DNA of 64,000 nt from CG2-30-51-40 sp041753575 (GTDB lineage Bacteria > Desulfobacterota > DSM-4660 > Desulfatiglandales > Desulfatiglandaceae): the NCBI GenBank assembly GCA_041753575.1, contig JBGSUA010000007.1:9446-73445 (forward strand), given 5' to 3'. The position numbers were made by a program, and so were the translations under genes. The notes under the pieces are model-generated. The model was given only the letters and a program-made list of their open reading frames with translations. It was not told where the DNA came from and did no database searches. Positions 45,774-55,119 of this stretch are shown here, piece by piece; the first letter of the stretch is position 1; every line of letters starts with the position of its first letter.

Positions 45774-46943
45774 TCACTGCTTGCTCTTGAACTTGAACTC
45801 CATCTGCGCCGGTCTTATCTGTACCACCTGCACCCTGTCGTTGGGAAGAAGCACCTGATCCCTGCTGACGGGGAAAACAGAATAGCCTAACTGAGCCAGG
45901 GAAAGATCAATCTCGACCCTTACATCTTTGACTGAAAGTGTGCTTGCGTCCCTTCTGAGACCGCGAACTGTAAGGTTCACCTTTGGGTTTATCGGTTCCA
46001 CTACTTCTTTGTCTTCAGGAATGTTTCGCAAAACTGGAGGCACAAAAAAGCTTACTTCAAAATCCTGTTGACCTGCAAGCAGCAACCAGATCGCCGAAAC
46101 ACCCACCAGCGAGATGAGTTTAGACACCCAGTTTACTGTCAGATAAGATCTGATTCGGGGTCCCCAGGAGAGGCTGGGAGAGGCCTTCGGGGCCATCCCC
46201 TCGGAGATCATTGTTGAAAGTGCATACCGCTCCTTGATCTCGGTGATCCCCCCGCCCCTCGCGATAGAAACAATCCCTCTTTCCTCTGATACGGCTATGA
46301 CCCAGGCATCGCACCTTTCGCTCAGCCCAAGTGCCGCCCTGTGTCTTGTCCCCCATTCCTTGGGAAGTCCTTCGGCCGAGCTTAGTGGGAGATAGCATGC
46401 CGCCCCGGCTATCCTCCCATCCCTGATAATTGCGGCCCCGTCATGAATCGGTGATTCCTTATGGAATATACTCATAAGGATCTCATATCCGGCATCCGCA
46501 TCAATAAGCTGACCGCCTGTGATCAATTCGTCAACTCTTTCCGCCCGCTCCAGAATAATCAAGGCACCTATCTTGCGAGCAGCAAGCTTGAATACCGCGT
46601 CCGCCAAATCGCCCGCCCAGTCGAGGGATGCCAGGGACTTTCGGTACCCAAGCATCCTGGCAGGGTTCACCTTTTCCAGCACCTGTCTGATCTCTGATTG
46701 AAATAAAATGATGAGCAGGATGACGAGAACCTGCCATAAGATCTGAAAGACCCAGGTTGTAAGGAAAAGACCCCATGTCTTCGCGATAGTAAAAACAACC
46801 CCCATTACCATCATCCCGATGAGAGCCTTATAGGCCTTGGTCCCCCTGAACCACAGGTAGAGATGATAAACCAGCGCGGACAAGAGCAGGATATCCGCTA
46901 TATCCCTTATCCGTAGTGTCGTCAAAATGGCAAGAAAATCCAT
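45774..46943 (-). CDS. cdaA: diadenylate cyclase (CdaA type) fused to a YbbR domain
   Basis: The 389-residue protein begins with three membrane helices (residues about 12-80) followed by a DisA_N diadenylate cyclase domain (about 100-235) with the DGA motif (HDGAAIIRDGRIAG, 167-180) and GTRHRAALGLSE (198-209). A fourth membrane helix (about 272-290) leads to a YbbR domain (295-385) with VNLTVRGLRRDASTLSV. It makes c-di-AMP at the membrane. In Firmicutes CdaA and its YbbR regulator CdaR are separate proteins; here they are one chain with the YbbR part outside the membrane. Confidence 0.9.
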   Translation of the reverse strand: MDFLAILTTLRIRDIADILLLSALVYHLYLWFRGTKAYKALIGMMVMGVVFTIAKTWGLFLTTWVFQILWQVLVILLIILFQSEIRQVLEKVNPARMLGYRKSLASLDWAGDLADAVFKLAARKIGALIILERAERVDELITGGQLIDADAGYEILMSIFHKESPIHDGAAIIRDGRIAGAACYLPLSSAEGLPKEWGTRHRAALGLSERCDAWVIAVSEERGIVSIARGGGITEIKERYALSTMISEGMAPKASPSLSWGPRIRSYLTVNWVSKLISLVGVSAIWLLLAGQQDFEVSFFVPPVLRNIPEDKEVVEPINPKVNLTVRGLRRDASTLSVKDVRVEIDLSLAQLGYSVFPVSRDQVLLPNDRVQVVQIRPAQMEFKFKSKQ

Positions 46944-46972
46944 GTCAACTATAAAACCTTTTTCTTAAGCTA

Positions 46973-47512
46973 TCAACTCTCTACGGCTGCCTTTTTCCTC
47001 TTGCGCCAGATGGATCGTGATACAATGACGAGCACCGGCAGAGCTATAAAGGCGACATCGTCCCAGTTTCCCGCTGAAAAGTCGGGCATGAAATAATAGG
47101 TGACACCACCGGCAAGCAAACTGATTCTTATGCACCTTCCATATCCGGCGAAGGTAAATACACGAAGAAAAATCAGGTAAAGAAAGGACCAGAAAAAGAA
47201 AACAATAACATTGGAAATGACCCTGTAGCCTGGAGGAATCAATTCAGATATGTACCTGATGGTTCTGTCCATGAGGCTTCGCTTTTCCTTAAGCCTTATC
47301 CCGGCAACTTCTCCAACGGTCACCTTATAGTCAATATGCACGCCAGCGGGGATAAGGACATCGAGTGTCACAGGGCTCCCTGTGCTGTGAAGACTGTCAT
47401 TTACCGTCCTGAATGAAAGCCCACTCAGGTGCCTAACGAAGAAATACCCCCCTGCCGCAAAAGCGATCAGCAAGAGCACCGGGATCAATCGCAATGCCAC
47501 TCTTCCGGCCAT
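46973..47512 (-). CDS. membrane protein of unknown function
   Basis: From ATG 47512, preceded by AGGAGAGGGGCT, the protein has 179 residues. It has an N-terminal anchor (LIPVLLLIAFAAGGYFFV), an extracytoplasmic part with VTLDVLIPAGVHIDYKV, two more membrane helices (about 105-125 and 130-150) and a basic C-terminus. I recognise no family. It lies between the BepA-like protease and the diadenylate cyclase genes on the same strand with short gaps, so it is probably co-transcribed with them. Confidence 0.6.
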   Translation of the reverse strand: MAGRVALRLIPVLLLIAFAAGGYFFVRHLSGLSFRTVNDSLHSTGSPVTLDVLIPAGVHIDYKVTVGEVAGIRLKEKRSLMDRTIRYISELIPPGYRVISNVIVFFFWSFLYLIFLRVFTFAGYGRCIRISLLAGGVTYYFMPDFSAGNWDDVAFIALPVLVIVSRSIWRKRKKAAVES

Positions 47513-47548
47513 AGCCCCTCTCCTGCTATGACTTCCCATTGAAGGCGA

Positions 47549-48976
47549 TCATTTGTCTTCGAAACCTTTGGGATGGAGTTTGGTTTCCATCTCCTTCTCA
47601 ATTCGTTCCACCATATTTTTGTCTCCGGCTGAGAGTTCCTTGGCCTTCTCAAAATGAAACCTCGCCTTTCTCGCCTCCCCCTTTTTCTTGAAGAAGATGC
47701 CGAAATTAAAATGCGCCTGAGAAAGCCTGTCAAGCCTCCCATAAGAAACGCCCAGATTATAGAAGACATCCTCTCTTACCGGCGGAAACGCAACAAGCCT
47801 TTCATAGAGAGATACCGCCTTTTCGTGGTCATCTCTGTTCTGATAGCATCCAGCCAGGATGAAAAGCGCTGCCTTGTCGCCCCTGTCTTTTTCAATAACC
47901 TTGTTCAACAAGGCAATTGCATCCTCAATCCTCCCTCCTGACTGATATGCCCCGGCCAGGCTTCGTGCCACAGCCGCAGATTGCGGCGCGTACCGCATGG
48001 CGCGAGACAGGTAGTCGGTTGCCGCAACAAAATCGTCCTTCTGCTTCATAACCATTCCTAGGCCGAAGTACCCTAGAGCCGATTCGGGATTCCTTTTTAT
48101 CTCTGCCTTGAATGATCTCAAGGCCTCGGATGAATCCGTATTCAAAGCCATTACAGATGCCTTGAAAAAGGGATATTCGGCAGTCAGGCGAATAGCCTCT
48201 TCCATCTGGGGCACATCTGAGTATTCCCTCGTCAGGATATCAATATTAGCCATGCGCTCCGGCCCGGTGGGATGAGTAAGCAAATAGGCCGGGACTTTAT
48301 CCGTGCCCATCCATCTTCCCCTCTCTATCTTGGAGAGAACCGATACCATGGCACCAGGATCAAATCCCGTGTTCTTCATGTAAGAAAACCCCAATTGATC
48401 AGCCTCTCGCTCATCGTTTCTGCTGTAATGAAGCTGTGTCTGGATGCCGGCAGCCATAGTACCGGTAATTAACGCCCCGGCAGCAGGGCCGCCGATCAAC
48501 ACCCCTGCCAATATCCCTGCCAGAGTTGCCAGGCCTATCTTCTTGCCCTGTTCTATGCGTGTAGAAAGATGCCTCGCTGAGACGTGCCCTATTTCATGGC
48601 ATATCACCGCCGTAAGCTCAGAGAGCCTTTCGGTCTCTGTAATAAGTCCCGTGAATATAAATATTCTGCCACCGGGGGCGGCAAAGGCATTCAGAGAACC
48701 ATCCTTTAGGATATAGAATCTGAATGGAAATGGATTAACCTCAACAGCTCTGGAAAGATAGCTTCCTACCCTATTTATGTAATCATTCAGAAAATCATCA
48801 TCTATTATACTGAAATATTTCTGAATCTGAGCGAAAAATTCATCGCCAAGCGTAGTTTCCTCCTCTATTGAGAGGGCCTGTACCACACGAGGGGGCCAAG
48901 ATAAAAAGCATAGCAGCAGGATGCACACGGTGGCTTTAAATAGTATATTCAAGCCCCGGAAGTGACTTATAATCAA
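47549..48976 (-). CDS. bepA: BepA-like M48 zinc metalloprotease with TPR repeats
   Basis: The 475-residue protein starts at a TTG with AAGGAG nine bases upstream and has a signal peptide (to about residue 35). The M48 domain carries AVICHEIGHVSARH (zinc histidines 127 and 131) and the third ligand in YSRNDEREADQLGFSYM. TPR repeats fill about 270-470 (SALGYFGLGMVMKQKDDF and following). BepA proteases check outer-membrane protein assembly in the periplasm. The symbol is by similarity of layout. Confidence 0.87.
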   Translation of the reverse strand: MIISHFRGLNILFKATVCILLLCFLSWPPRVVQALSIEEETTLGDEFFAQIQKYFSIIDDDFLNDYINRVGSYLSRAVEVNPFPFRFYILKDGSLNAFAAPGGRIFIFTGLITETERLSELTAVICHEIGHVSARHLSTRIEQGKKIGLATLAGILAGVLIGGPAAGALITGTMAAGIQTQLHYSRNDEREADQLGFSYMKNTGFDPGAMVSVLSKIERGRWMGTDKVPAYLLTHPTGPERMANIDILTREYSDVPQMEEAIRLTAEYPFFKASVMALNTDSSEALRSFKAEIKRNPESALGYFGLGMVMKQKDDFVAATDYLSRAMRYAPQSAAVARSLAGAYQSGGRIEDAIALLNKVIEKDRGDKAALFILAGCYQNRDDHEKAVSLYERLVAFPPVREDVFYNLGVSYGRLDRLSQAHFNFGIFFKKKGEARKARFHFEKAKELSAGDKNMVERIEKEMETKLHPKGFEDK

Positions 48977-49057
48977 GAATATCTTCTCCTTTTATTTGCT
49001 CTTGGTTTTGACATGTTATCATGCTAAAAGGTCATTTGCAAATCCCTGAACCATGAC

Positions 49058-51589
49058 ATGCAAGAACCCGAGATTACCGCTTCATTAGAGGCAATGTCAG
49101 ATATGACTACAAGACCGACATATGAGGAACTTCAAGACAGGCTTTCGCGGCTGGAACGGGAGGCACTGGAAAGAAGAGAGCTTGAAACAGCTTTCGAAGA
49201 GGCCCAGTTTGAACTTGAAAGGAGAGTCGAGGAAAGAACCGCCGCGCTGGTTGCCACAAATGTCAGACTCAAACGGGAGATGGAGGAAAGGATAGCCGCT
49301 GAAAGGGCACTGAATGCAGGCGAGGAAAGATACAGGAATATCCTTGAAACCATGGAGGACGGATATTTTGAGACGGATCTCAAGGGCAATCTGATTTTTT
49401 GCAACCTGGCACTTAGCCAGATAACCGGCCTTGAAAGAAGCGAGCTTATCGGCATGAACAACCGCTCTTATATGGATCCGGCGGATGCTAAGAAGACCTT
49501 TGAAGTATTCAGTGAGGTTTACACCACAGGCAATACTGTCAAGGATTTTGAGTGCCGCATCACGAAAGCGGATGGTTCAAAGCCTCATCTGGAGCTGACT
49601 GTATCCCTTTTCTGGGACGCTACCGGACGTCCGAAAGGATTCAGGGGCACCGTGAGGGATGTGACGGCCAGATGGATTGCGGAAAGCTCCCTGAGGGAGA
49701 AAGAAGAAAGATACCGCACGGTCTTCGAAACAACAGGCACCGCAACCGTGATAATCGAAGATGATATGACCATTTCCATGGCCAATTCCGAGTTTCAGAA
49801 ACTGAGCGGTTACAGTCGCGAAGAGATCGAAGGCAAGATGAAATGGACCATCTTTGTAGTGCCTGAAGACCTCGAAAGGATGAAGGCATATCATTTAGAG
49901 CGACGACTTCAGGGCAAAGCCGCTCCTAGCAGCTATGAGTTCAGATTTGTTGACAGGCATGGCAAGGTGATGGACGTTTATATCAAGGCCAGCTTGATAG
50001 GCAACACGGGCAGGAGCGTGTCGTCTCTTACGGACATAACCCCTCTAAGACAGGCAGAAAGACTCTTCAGAGACCTTTTCAACAATGCCGAGGTAGGGCT
50101 CTTCATTGTTCAGGACAGGACATTTCGGCTCGTCAATCCTGTCTTTTCAAGAATGACAGGCTACACCATAGAAGAACTTACAGGAATGGATTCCCTGCAC
50201 CTCATTCCTTCGGAGGAAAGAGAGAAAACAGCCGAAGAGGTGATTTCCATGCTCAAGACCAAACATTTTTCCCCTTATGAGTTGCGAGTACGGGACAAGG
50301 TCGGCAGAGAAAGATTCGTTATGGTCAGTCTGGGCCCGATAATCTATGAGGGACGAACCGCCCTTCTGGGGAACTTTATGGATATCACCGAGAAAAAGGC
50401 CATGGAGGAAGAGCTTTTGAGGAGTCAGAAACTCGAATCCCTCGGACTGCTTGCCGGGGGCATAGCACACGACTTCAACAATCTCCTCACAGTGATCCTG
50501 GGAAACATTGATATAGCAAGACTCGAATTGCCCAGGAGTTCAGCCGGCCACATGAACCTTATTGAGGCTGAAAAGGCCTGCTTTGCAGCAAAGGATCTGA
50601 CACAAAGATTCATAACCTTTTCAAAGGGCGGGTCCCCGATAAAGAAAGATGGCATTATACCTGAAACTATAAAAGAAACAGCCGATCTGGCGCTTGTAGG
50701 ATCGGCTGTCCAATATGACATTCAAATAGGCGAATCCCTCTGGCCGGTATCTTACGACGAGGCGCAGATAAGACATGCGCTGAACAATATCCTGGTTAAC
50801 GCCAGAGAGGCAATGAGAGGCTCCGGACGCATTCAAATATCCCTGGGAAATGTTGAGGTGGGGAATGAAGGCATCCTGCATCAATCTTTCAGGATCAGAC
50901 AGGGCCAGTATCTATTGATTTCAATTAAAGACACAGGCCCCGGCATTTCCAAAGAAAATCTTTCAAAGCTTTTTGATCCCTACTTTTCAACCAAGGAAAG
51001 GGGCGCCCGAAGGGGCATGGGGCTTGGGCTTACAACAGCTTACAACATCATGAAAAAGCATGATGGGTATATTCATGTCGAGTCCAAGGCAAAATCAGGA
51101 ACCATTGTTTTCCTCTATTTGCCCGCAAAAAAGCCTGTCCAATTCCCCACAGAAGCAGAAGACACCGGCACAACATCTATCCTTAATTCAGCCAGCATAC
51201 TTGTAATGGATGATGAAGAAACCGTGAGAAATCTCACCCGAGAGATACTTGAAAGACTTGGATTTAAGGCGGTGCTCGCCTGCGATGGGGACGAAGCTGT
51301 AATAATCTATAAAGAATCCATGGCCCACGGTATGCCCTTCGATCTTGTGTTTCTTGATTTAACTGTGCGCGGCGGCATGGGAGGCAAGGAGGCAATGGAA
51401 AAGCTCCGGGAAATCAATCCGGAGGTAAAAGCCATTGTAACAAGCGGCTACGACAATGATCCCGTCATTACTGATTTCAGAGCCTTCGGCTTCTCCGCCG
51501 CCATGCCGAAGCCTTTTTCCTTTGAGGATTTAAAGAGAACTGTGGCATCAATCCTCGGGGCTTTGCCCCTCTCCGGAGACGATAATTAG
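49058..51589 (+). CDS. sensor histidine kinase with three PAS domains and a receiver domain
   Basis: The 843-residue protein has an N-terminal coiled coil (about 20-85) and PAS domains at about 88-205, 215-330 and 335-450. The HisKA domain has the acceptor in LLAGGIAHDFNNLLTVI, the HATPase domain carries DTGPGISKENLSKLFDPYF, and a C-terminal receiver domain has ILVMDDEETVRNL with acceptor region LVFLDLTVRGG. The kinase type matches the HWE/NtrB-like group that often works with sigma-54 regulators. No membrane segment is seen. The start is uncertain: no good ribosome binding site precedes 49058, and an internal ATG at 49103 also fits. Confidence 0.9.
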   Translation: MQEPEITASLEAMSDMTTRPTYEELQDRLSRLEREALERRELETAFEEAQFELERRVEERTAALVATNVRLKREMEERIAAERALNAGEERYRNILETMEDGYFETDLKGNLIFCNLALSQITGLERSELIGMNNRSYMDPADAKKTFEVFSEVYTTGNTVKDFECRITKADGSKPHLELTVSLFWDATGRPKGFRGTVRDVTARWIAESSLREKEERYRTVFETTGTATVIIEDDMTISMANSEFQKLSGYSREEIEGKMKWTIFVVPEDLERMKAYHLERRLQGKAAPSSYEFRFVDRHGKVMDVYIKASLIGNTGRSVSSLTDITPLRQAERLFRDLFNNAEVGLFIVQDRTFRLVNPVFSRMTGYTIEELTGMDSLHLIPSEEREKTAEEVISMLKTKHFSPYELRVRDKVGRERFVMVSLGPIIYEGRTALLGNFMDITEKKAMEEELLRSQKLESLGLLAGGIAHDFNNLLTVILGNIDIARLELPRSSAGHMNLIEAEKACFAAKDLTQRFITFSKGGSPIKKDGIIPETIKETADLALVGSAVQYDIQIGESLWPVSYDEAQIRHALNNILVNAREAMRGSGRIQISLGNVEVGNEGILHQSFRIRQGQYLLISIKDTGPGISKENLSKLFDPYFSTKERGARRGMGLGLTTAYNIMKKHDGYIHVESKAKSGTIVFLYLPAKKPVQFPTEAEDTGTTSILNSASILVMDDEETVRNLTREILERLGFKAVLACDGDEAVIIYKESMAHGMPFDLVFLDLTVRGGMGGKEAMEKLREINPEVKAIVTSGYDNDPVITDFRAFGFSAAMPKPFSFEDLKRTVASILGALPLSGDDN

Positions 51590-51812
51590 ACAAAGCCGCT
51601 TGAGATTAAGGAAATGAATATATCCGGAAGTTACTGGATCGAGTGGCGTGGATCTCACCAACCAGGGACTTTGCTCCCGGAACTTTGAACCACTGGATCG
51701 AGCGGGCGGGGACGTCACTATTTTTTTTGTGGACAGGGAGTATGCCCCCTCGTGATTGTTAAGCGTTGAGAGCTTTTTTTTGTTATGCGAATTTGAGGAG
51801 CGGTTTTCTGCA

Positions 51813-52439
51813 ATGGACAGAATCCTTGTGGCAGCTACAAAAAATAAAGGAAAGATAAGGGAATTTTCGGGCCTGTTCTCCGGATCAGGCCTGCATGTCT
51901 GCGGTCTCGAAGACTTTGGCCCTATTCCGGCTGTCATAGAGGATGGAAAGACATTTGAGGAAAACGCCGTAAAAAAGGCCAGATTTACCGCAAGGGTCCT
52001 GGGAATTCCGGCCTTGGCAGACGATTCAGGTCTGACAGTAAAGGCGCTGGCGGGCATGCCGGGGGTTTATTCCGCCAGATACGCAGGAGAAGGGGCAGCG
52101 GATGCAGATAACAACTCCAAGCTCCTGGAAGCCCTTAAGGGATCACACCAAAGAGAAGCGGTATTTATCTGCGTCCTTGCCATAGCGGTTCCCAGGGGGC
52201 CGGCTCTGATCTATGAGGGAAGATGCGATGGGCTTATTGCCGAAGCACCCGCCGGTGAGAACGGATTCGGTTATGATCCTGTCTTTTACTATCCACCAAC
52301 TGGAAAGACCTTTGCCCAGATGAGCCTGGAGGAAAAAAACAAGGTAAGCCACAGAGGACGGGCGATGGCCGAATTAAGGGAGGAAACCGCAAAAGTGATC
52401 AAGTGGCTGGATCTAAGGATTGCAGAGGAGCCGATTTGA
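51813..52439 (+). CDS. rdgB: XTP/dITP diphosphatase (RdgB/HAM1)
   Basis: From ATG 51813 the protein has 208 residues and the HAM1 motifs: RILVAATKNKGKIREFSGL, ALADDSGLTVKALAGMPGV, GFGYDPVFYYPPTGKTFAQM and the end KNKVSHRGRAMAELRE. The enzyme removes non-canonical purine nucleotides such as XTP and dITP from the pool. The frame extends 57 bases upstream without a ribosome binding site. Upstream, ACTGGATCGAG occurs twice (about 51633 and 51692) with no evident role. Confidence 0.93.
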   Translation: MDRILVAATKNKGKIREFSGLFSGSGLHVCGLEDFGPIPAVIEDGKTFEENAVKKARFTARVLGIPALADDSGLTVKALAGMPGVYSARYAGEGAADADNNSKLLEALKGSHQREAVFICVLAIAVPRGPALIYEGRCDGLIAEAPAGENGFGYDPVFYYPPTGKTFAQMSLEEKNKVSHRGRAMAELREETAKVIKWLDLRIAEEPI

Positions 52440-52654
52440 CGGTTTCTTTTTTTTATTTGCAACGGATTTGGATTTGACTTATATGCATTAATGTATAGCT
52501 TTCAGCTATGGATTCGCATGGGCGGCAGGTTCCTCCAAAGGTAAGCAAATTATCTTCATGAAGGAAAGTTAATCAAAGCTCAATTAAGCGATTCCAAGCT
52601 GGAGCTGAGACTGTTGCTCCAGGGCAAATACTATAGACAATTAAGGAGATAGCT

Positions 52655-52972
52655 ATGTTTGAGGTGACACAAAAGGCAAGCGAAATGATAAAGGATTTCC
52701 TCAAGGACAAGCCGACGATCCCGCCCATAAGGATAATGCTTTCGCAGGGTGGCTGATCAGGCCCCTCATTGGGGATGGCTCTGGATGAGTCAAAAGAAAA
52801 TGATGAGATATTTGATGACAGGGGCATTAAATACGTAATAGACAAGGAACTGTTAAATCAGGTGAAGCCGGTAAAAGTTGACTATGTTGAATCCCCGTTT
52901 GGTTCAGGATTTTCAATAGGCTCCAGTATGAAGGCGGCTGCAGCAGGATGCGGGAGTTCTTGTAGCTGCTAA
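52655..52972 (+). CDS. HesB/IscA-like selenoprotein (in-frame UGA = selenocysteine)
   Basis: The ATG at 52655 follows AAGGAGATAGCT. The frame reads MFEVTQKASEMIKDFLKD, then IMLSQGG, a TGA (52754-52756), and goes on SGPSLGMALDESKEND to the stop at 52970-52972. The whole is 105 residues with Sec at position 34. The downstream part keeps the family pattern and ends in GCGSSCSC. HesB-like selenoproteins with Sec in the GG-U-SGP motif are a known family in Deltaproteobacteria. A hairpin directly after the UGA fits a bacterial SECIS. HesB/IscA proteins handle iron-sulfur or sulfur transfer, but the role of this Sec version is unsettled. Confidence 0.85.
52758..52783 (+). promoter_or_regulatory. candidate SECIS hairpin of the HesB-like gene
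   Basis: CCCC (52762-52765) pairs with GGGG (52771-52774) around TCATT, with CAG/CTG (52758-52760 and 52781-52783) outside. It starts within six bases of the UGA. An alternative fold pairs CTCAT with ATGAG further on. Neither loop is the textbook GGU type. Confidence 0.45.
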
Positions 52973-53000
52973 AAATACCTCTTTAAATCCAGAAAGACAG

Positions 53001-53024
53001 GCCCTCTCAGGAGGGCTTTTTTTT
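53001..53024 (+). terminator. intrinsic terminator after the HesB-like gene
   Basis: GCCCTC, loop TCAG, GAGGGC, then eight T residues. It lies 28 bases past the selenoprotein stop, and the convergent gene ends at 53023 against it. Confidence 0.88.
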
Positions 53025-53454
53025 AAAAGGCACCGAGTTGACAGCGGGAAATTTTTATCCCCAGGGCCTCACAGGCCGAGGATATATCCATTTTTTTGAC
53101 TTTGCTTCGTGAAGCGATATTCCAAGCGGTCAGGCAAGGAAGCTTGCCCTCTGCGAGCCCAGCCCTTATGGCACTCTCAATCTCTGGGGTTACCGAGACG
53201 GCAGGGATGATCTTTTTCCCCTCGGGCCCATACCCGTAAAGCCCTAATTGACATTTCACTATGGAGATATCATTAAGATCAGCGGCCAGGCCCACCTCTG
53301 AAGGTTCCACCCCTGCCTCTTCTGCGACCTTGAAAGCTTTGGCGCACGGAAGTTTACCTTCTTTTGCCTCTCTCAAGACCGCCTCAACTGCCTCCTTACC
53401 GGCACTCCTGCCAGGCGTGTGTTTCTCTGAAAAACCCTTTTTCCTATCCTTCAT
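53023..53454 (-). CDS. uncharacterised protein with an internal duplication
   Basis: The 143-residue protein consists of a basic N-terminus and two copies of a roughly 60-residue unit. The first is GKLPCAKAFKVAEEAGVEP leading to ISIVKCQLGLYGYG; the second is GKLPCLTAWNIASRSKVKK leading to IKISRCQLGAF. Each unit has a Cys after GKLP and a KCQLG/RCQLG Cys near its end. I do not know a named family. The paired cysteines suggest metal or redox chemistry, but this is inference. It is convergent with the selenoprotein gene. Confidence 0.65.
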   Translation of the reverse strand: MKDRKKGFSEKHTPGRSAGKEAVEAVLREAKEGKLPCAKAFKVAEEAGVEPSEVGLAADLNDISIVKCQLGLYGYGPEGKKIIPAVSVTPEIESAIRAGLAEGKLPCLTAWNIASRSKVKKMDISSACEALGIKISRCQLGAF

Positions 53455-53635
53455 TTCTTGCTAACCTCCGAGAGAAAATTTCTGCCGGAGCCAATACGCC
53501 TCAACCTGTTACATAGGCGCAGGTTCCATTTGAATTATCGGCAAATCTTTAGCAGGTGTCAACTCAGCTCTTCCTTGATTAGACTTTACACTTACGACCC
53601 CTTGATTTAACAATAAGGCCACCAGGAGGATAGAT

Positions 53636-54307
53636 ATGATTAGGGACAATATTGCGAGGATTCTCTCCGAGATACCCAGTTCGGTAGTGGTGGTGGCTGC
53701 CGCGAAGACCCGCACACCCGCTGAGATAGACGAGGCGATTGAAGCCGGCATATCAGAGATAGGGGAAAATTATGTGCAGGAGGCGGAAAGGGCCTACGGC
53801 CAAATCGGCTCAAAGGTAAAATTGCACATGATCGGGCATCTTCAAACCAACAAGGCGAAAAAGGCCGCCAAGATCTTTGATATGATCCAGACTGTTGACA
53901 CCGTTAGGCTCGCATCAGCCATCAATCAGGCCTGTCAAGAAGCAGGCAAGACGATGCCCATACTTATAGAAGTTAACAGCGGGGAAGAGACTCAAAAGGC
54001 AGGGGTCATGCCGGGTGATCTTCTTAAGCTCATAACCGAGGTTGCCGCACTTCCCAATATCAGGATCAGCGGTCTTATGACCATGGGACCTCTTTCAGGA
54101 AAACCGGAGGATTCACGGCCTTTTTTCCGCATCACTCGAGGCCTATACGAAGAGGTAAGGAGAAGCGGACTCGCTAATGTAGGAATGAGATTTCTCTCCA
54201 TGGGCATGTCCGACAGCTACAGGGTGGCAATAGATGAGGGCGCAAACATGATAAGGCTCGGCACCTGTATTTTCGGAGAAAGGAGCCGCTCTGGAGAGAA
54301 GGCCTGA
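53636..54307 (+). CDS. yggS: YggS-family pyridoxal-phosphate homeostasis protein
   Basis: The 223-residue protein has the alanine-racemase-like barrel with the cofactor lysine in VVVVAAAKTRTPAEI, GENYVQEAERAY, the signature HMIGHLQTNKAKKA, IRISGLMTMGPLSG and FLSMGMSDSYRVAIDEGANM. The family controls free pyridoxal phosphate. AGGAGG lies six bases before the ATG. It is followed after five bases by the TtcA-like gene, so they form an operon. Confidence 0.93.
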   Translation: MIRDNIARILSEIPSSVVVVAAAKTRTPAEIDEAIEAGISEIGENYVQEAERAYGQIGSKVKLHMIGHLQTNKAKKAAKIFDMIQTVDTVRLASAINQACQEAGKTMPILIEVNSGEETQKAGVMPGDLLKLITEVAALPNIRISGLMTMGPLSGKPEDSRPFFRITRGLYEEVRRSGLANVGMRFLSMGMSDSYRVAIDEGANMIRLGTCIFGERSRSGEKA

Positions 54308-54312
54308 CCGAT

Positions 54313-55062
54313 ATGTCATATCTTTCAAAGAGTGTCTCCCACCTTATGGGAAAGGCCGTGCGCCGCTACAATATGCTTGCAGAAGGCGATAGAGTGCTTG
54401 TCGCGGTATCAGGAGGAAAAGACAGTATCGCCCTCCTTTGGCTGTTGATTCAACATCAGGTCAGGGTGCCCATAAACTATACGATCAACGCCGTGCATGT
54501 TGATCCAGGATTTGGAGCTGATTCGGCAGACAGACTCGAGACTTTTTTTTGCGGTCAGGAGGTGCCCCACAGGGTTCTTAGAACCAAGATCGGCCCCCTG
54601 GCGCACAGCAGCATCAACAGGGAAAACCCATGTTTTCTTTGCTCAAGACTCAGAAGAAAACTTCTATTTGAAACGGCACGGGAACTGGGATGCAACAAGA
54701 TAGCCTTCGGTCATCATAAAGACGATGTTATAGAAACCTTTTTTCTGAATGTCCTTTACGGAGGCTCCTTGAGCACCATGATGCCGGTTCAGGATTTTTT
54801 TACAGGCAAACTGACCGTCATCAGGCCCCTTTACTTGGTGGATGAGTATTTGATTGAAAGATTTGCGTGCGATATGGGATGGTCTAAGATTGATCTCGGG
54901 TGCCCGACATCTCTGTCATCCAAAAGGAGACAGATCAAAGATATGCTGGCGGGAATCTACAGCACAAGCAGGAAGGTAAAGGGTAATGTATTTAACGCCC
55001 TTCACAACGTGAGAGCTGAATACCTGCCCGCACACTGTGATCAAAGTCAGCATCGCCGCTAA
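54313..55062 (+). CDS. ttcA: TtcA-family tRNA 2-thiocytidine synthetase
   Basis: The 249-residue protein is a PP-loop ATPase: VLVAVSGGKDSIALLWLL near the N-terminus, the cysteine pair in NPCFLCSRLRRKLLFE, and KIAFGHHKDDVIETFFLN. TtcA thiolates C32 of tRNAs using an iron-sulfur cluster held by conserved cysteines. Close paralogues in anaerobes act on other substrates, so the symbol is by family. It is co-transcribed with yggS. Confidence 0.82.
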   Translation: MSYLSKSVSHLMGKAVRRYNMLAEGDRVLVAVSGGKDSIALLWLLIQHQVRVPINYTINAVHVDPGFGADSADRLETFFCGQEVPHRVLRTKIGPLAHSSINRENPCFLCSRLRRKLLFETARELGCNKIAFGHHKDDVIETFFLNVLYGGSLSTMMPVQDFFTGKLTVIRPLYLVDEYLIERFACDMGWSKIDLGCPTSLSSKRRQIKDMLAGIYSTSRKVKGNVFNALHNVRAEYLPAHCDQSQHRR

Positions 55063-55119
55063 AGGAATTTTTTATTCAATCAGGATTCTATGGGATCGGG
55101 CTTAGGAGCAAAAGAATAG

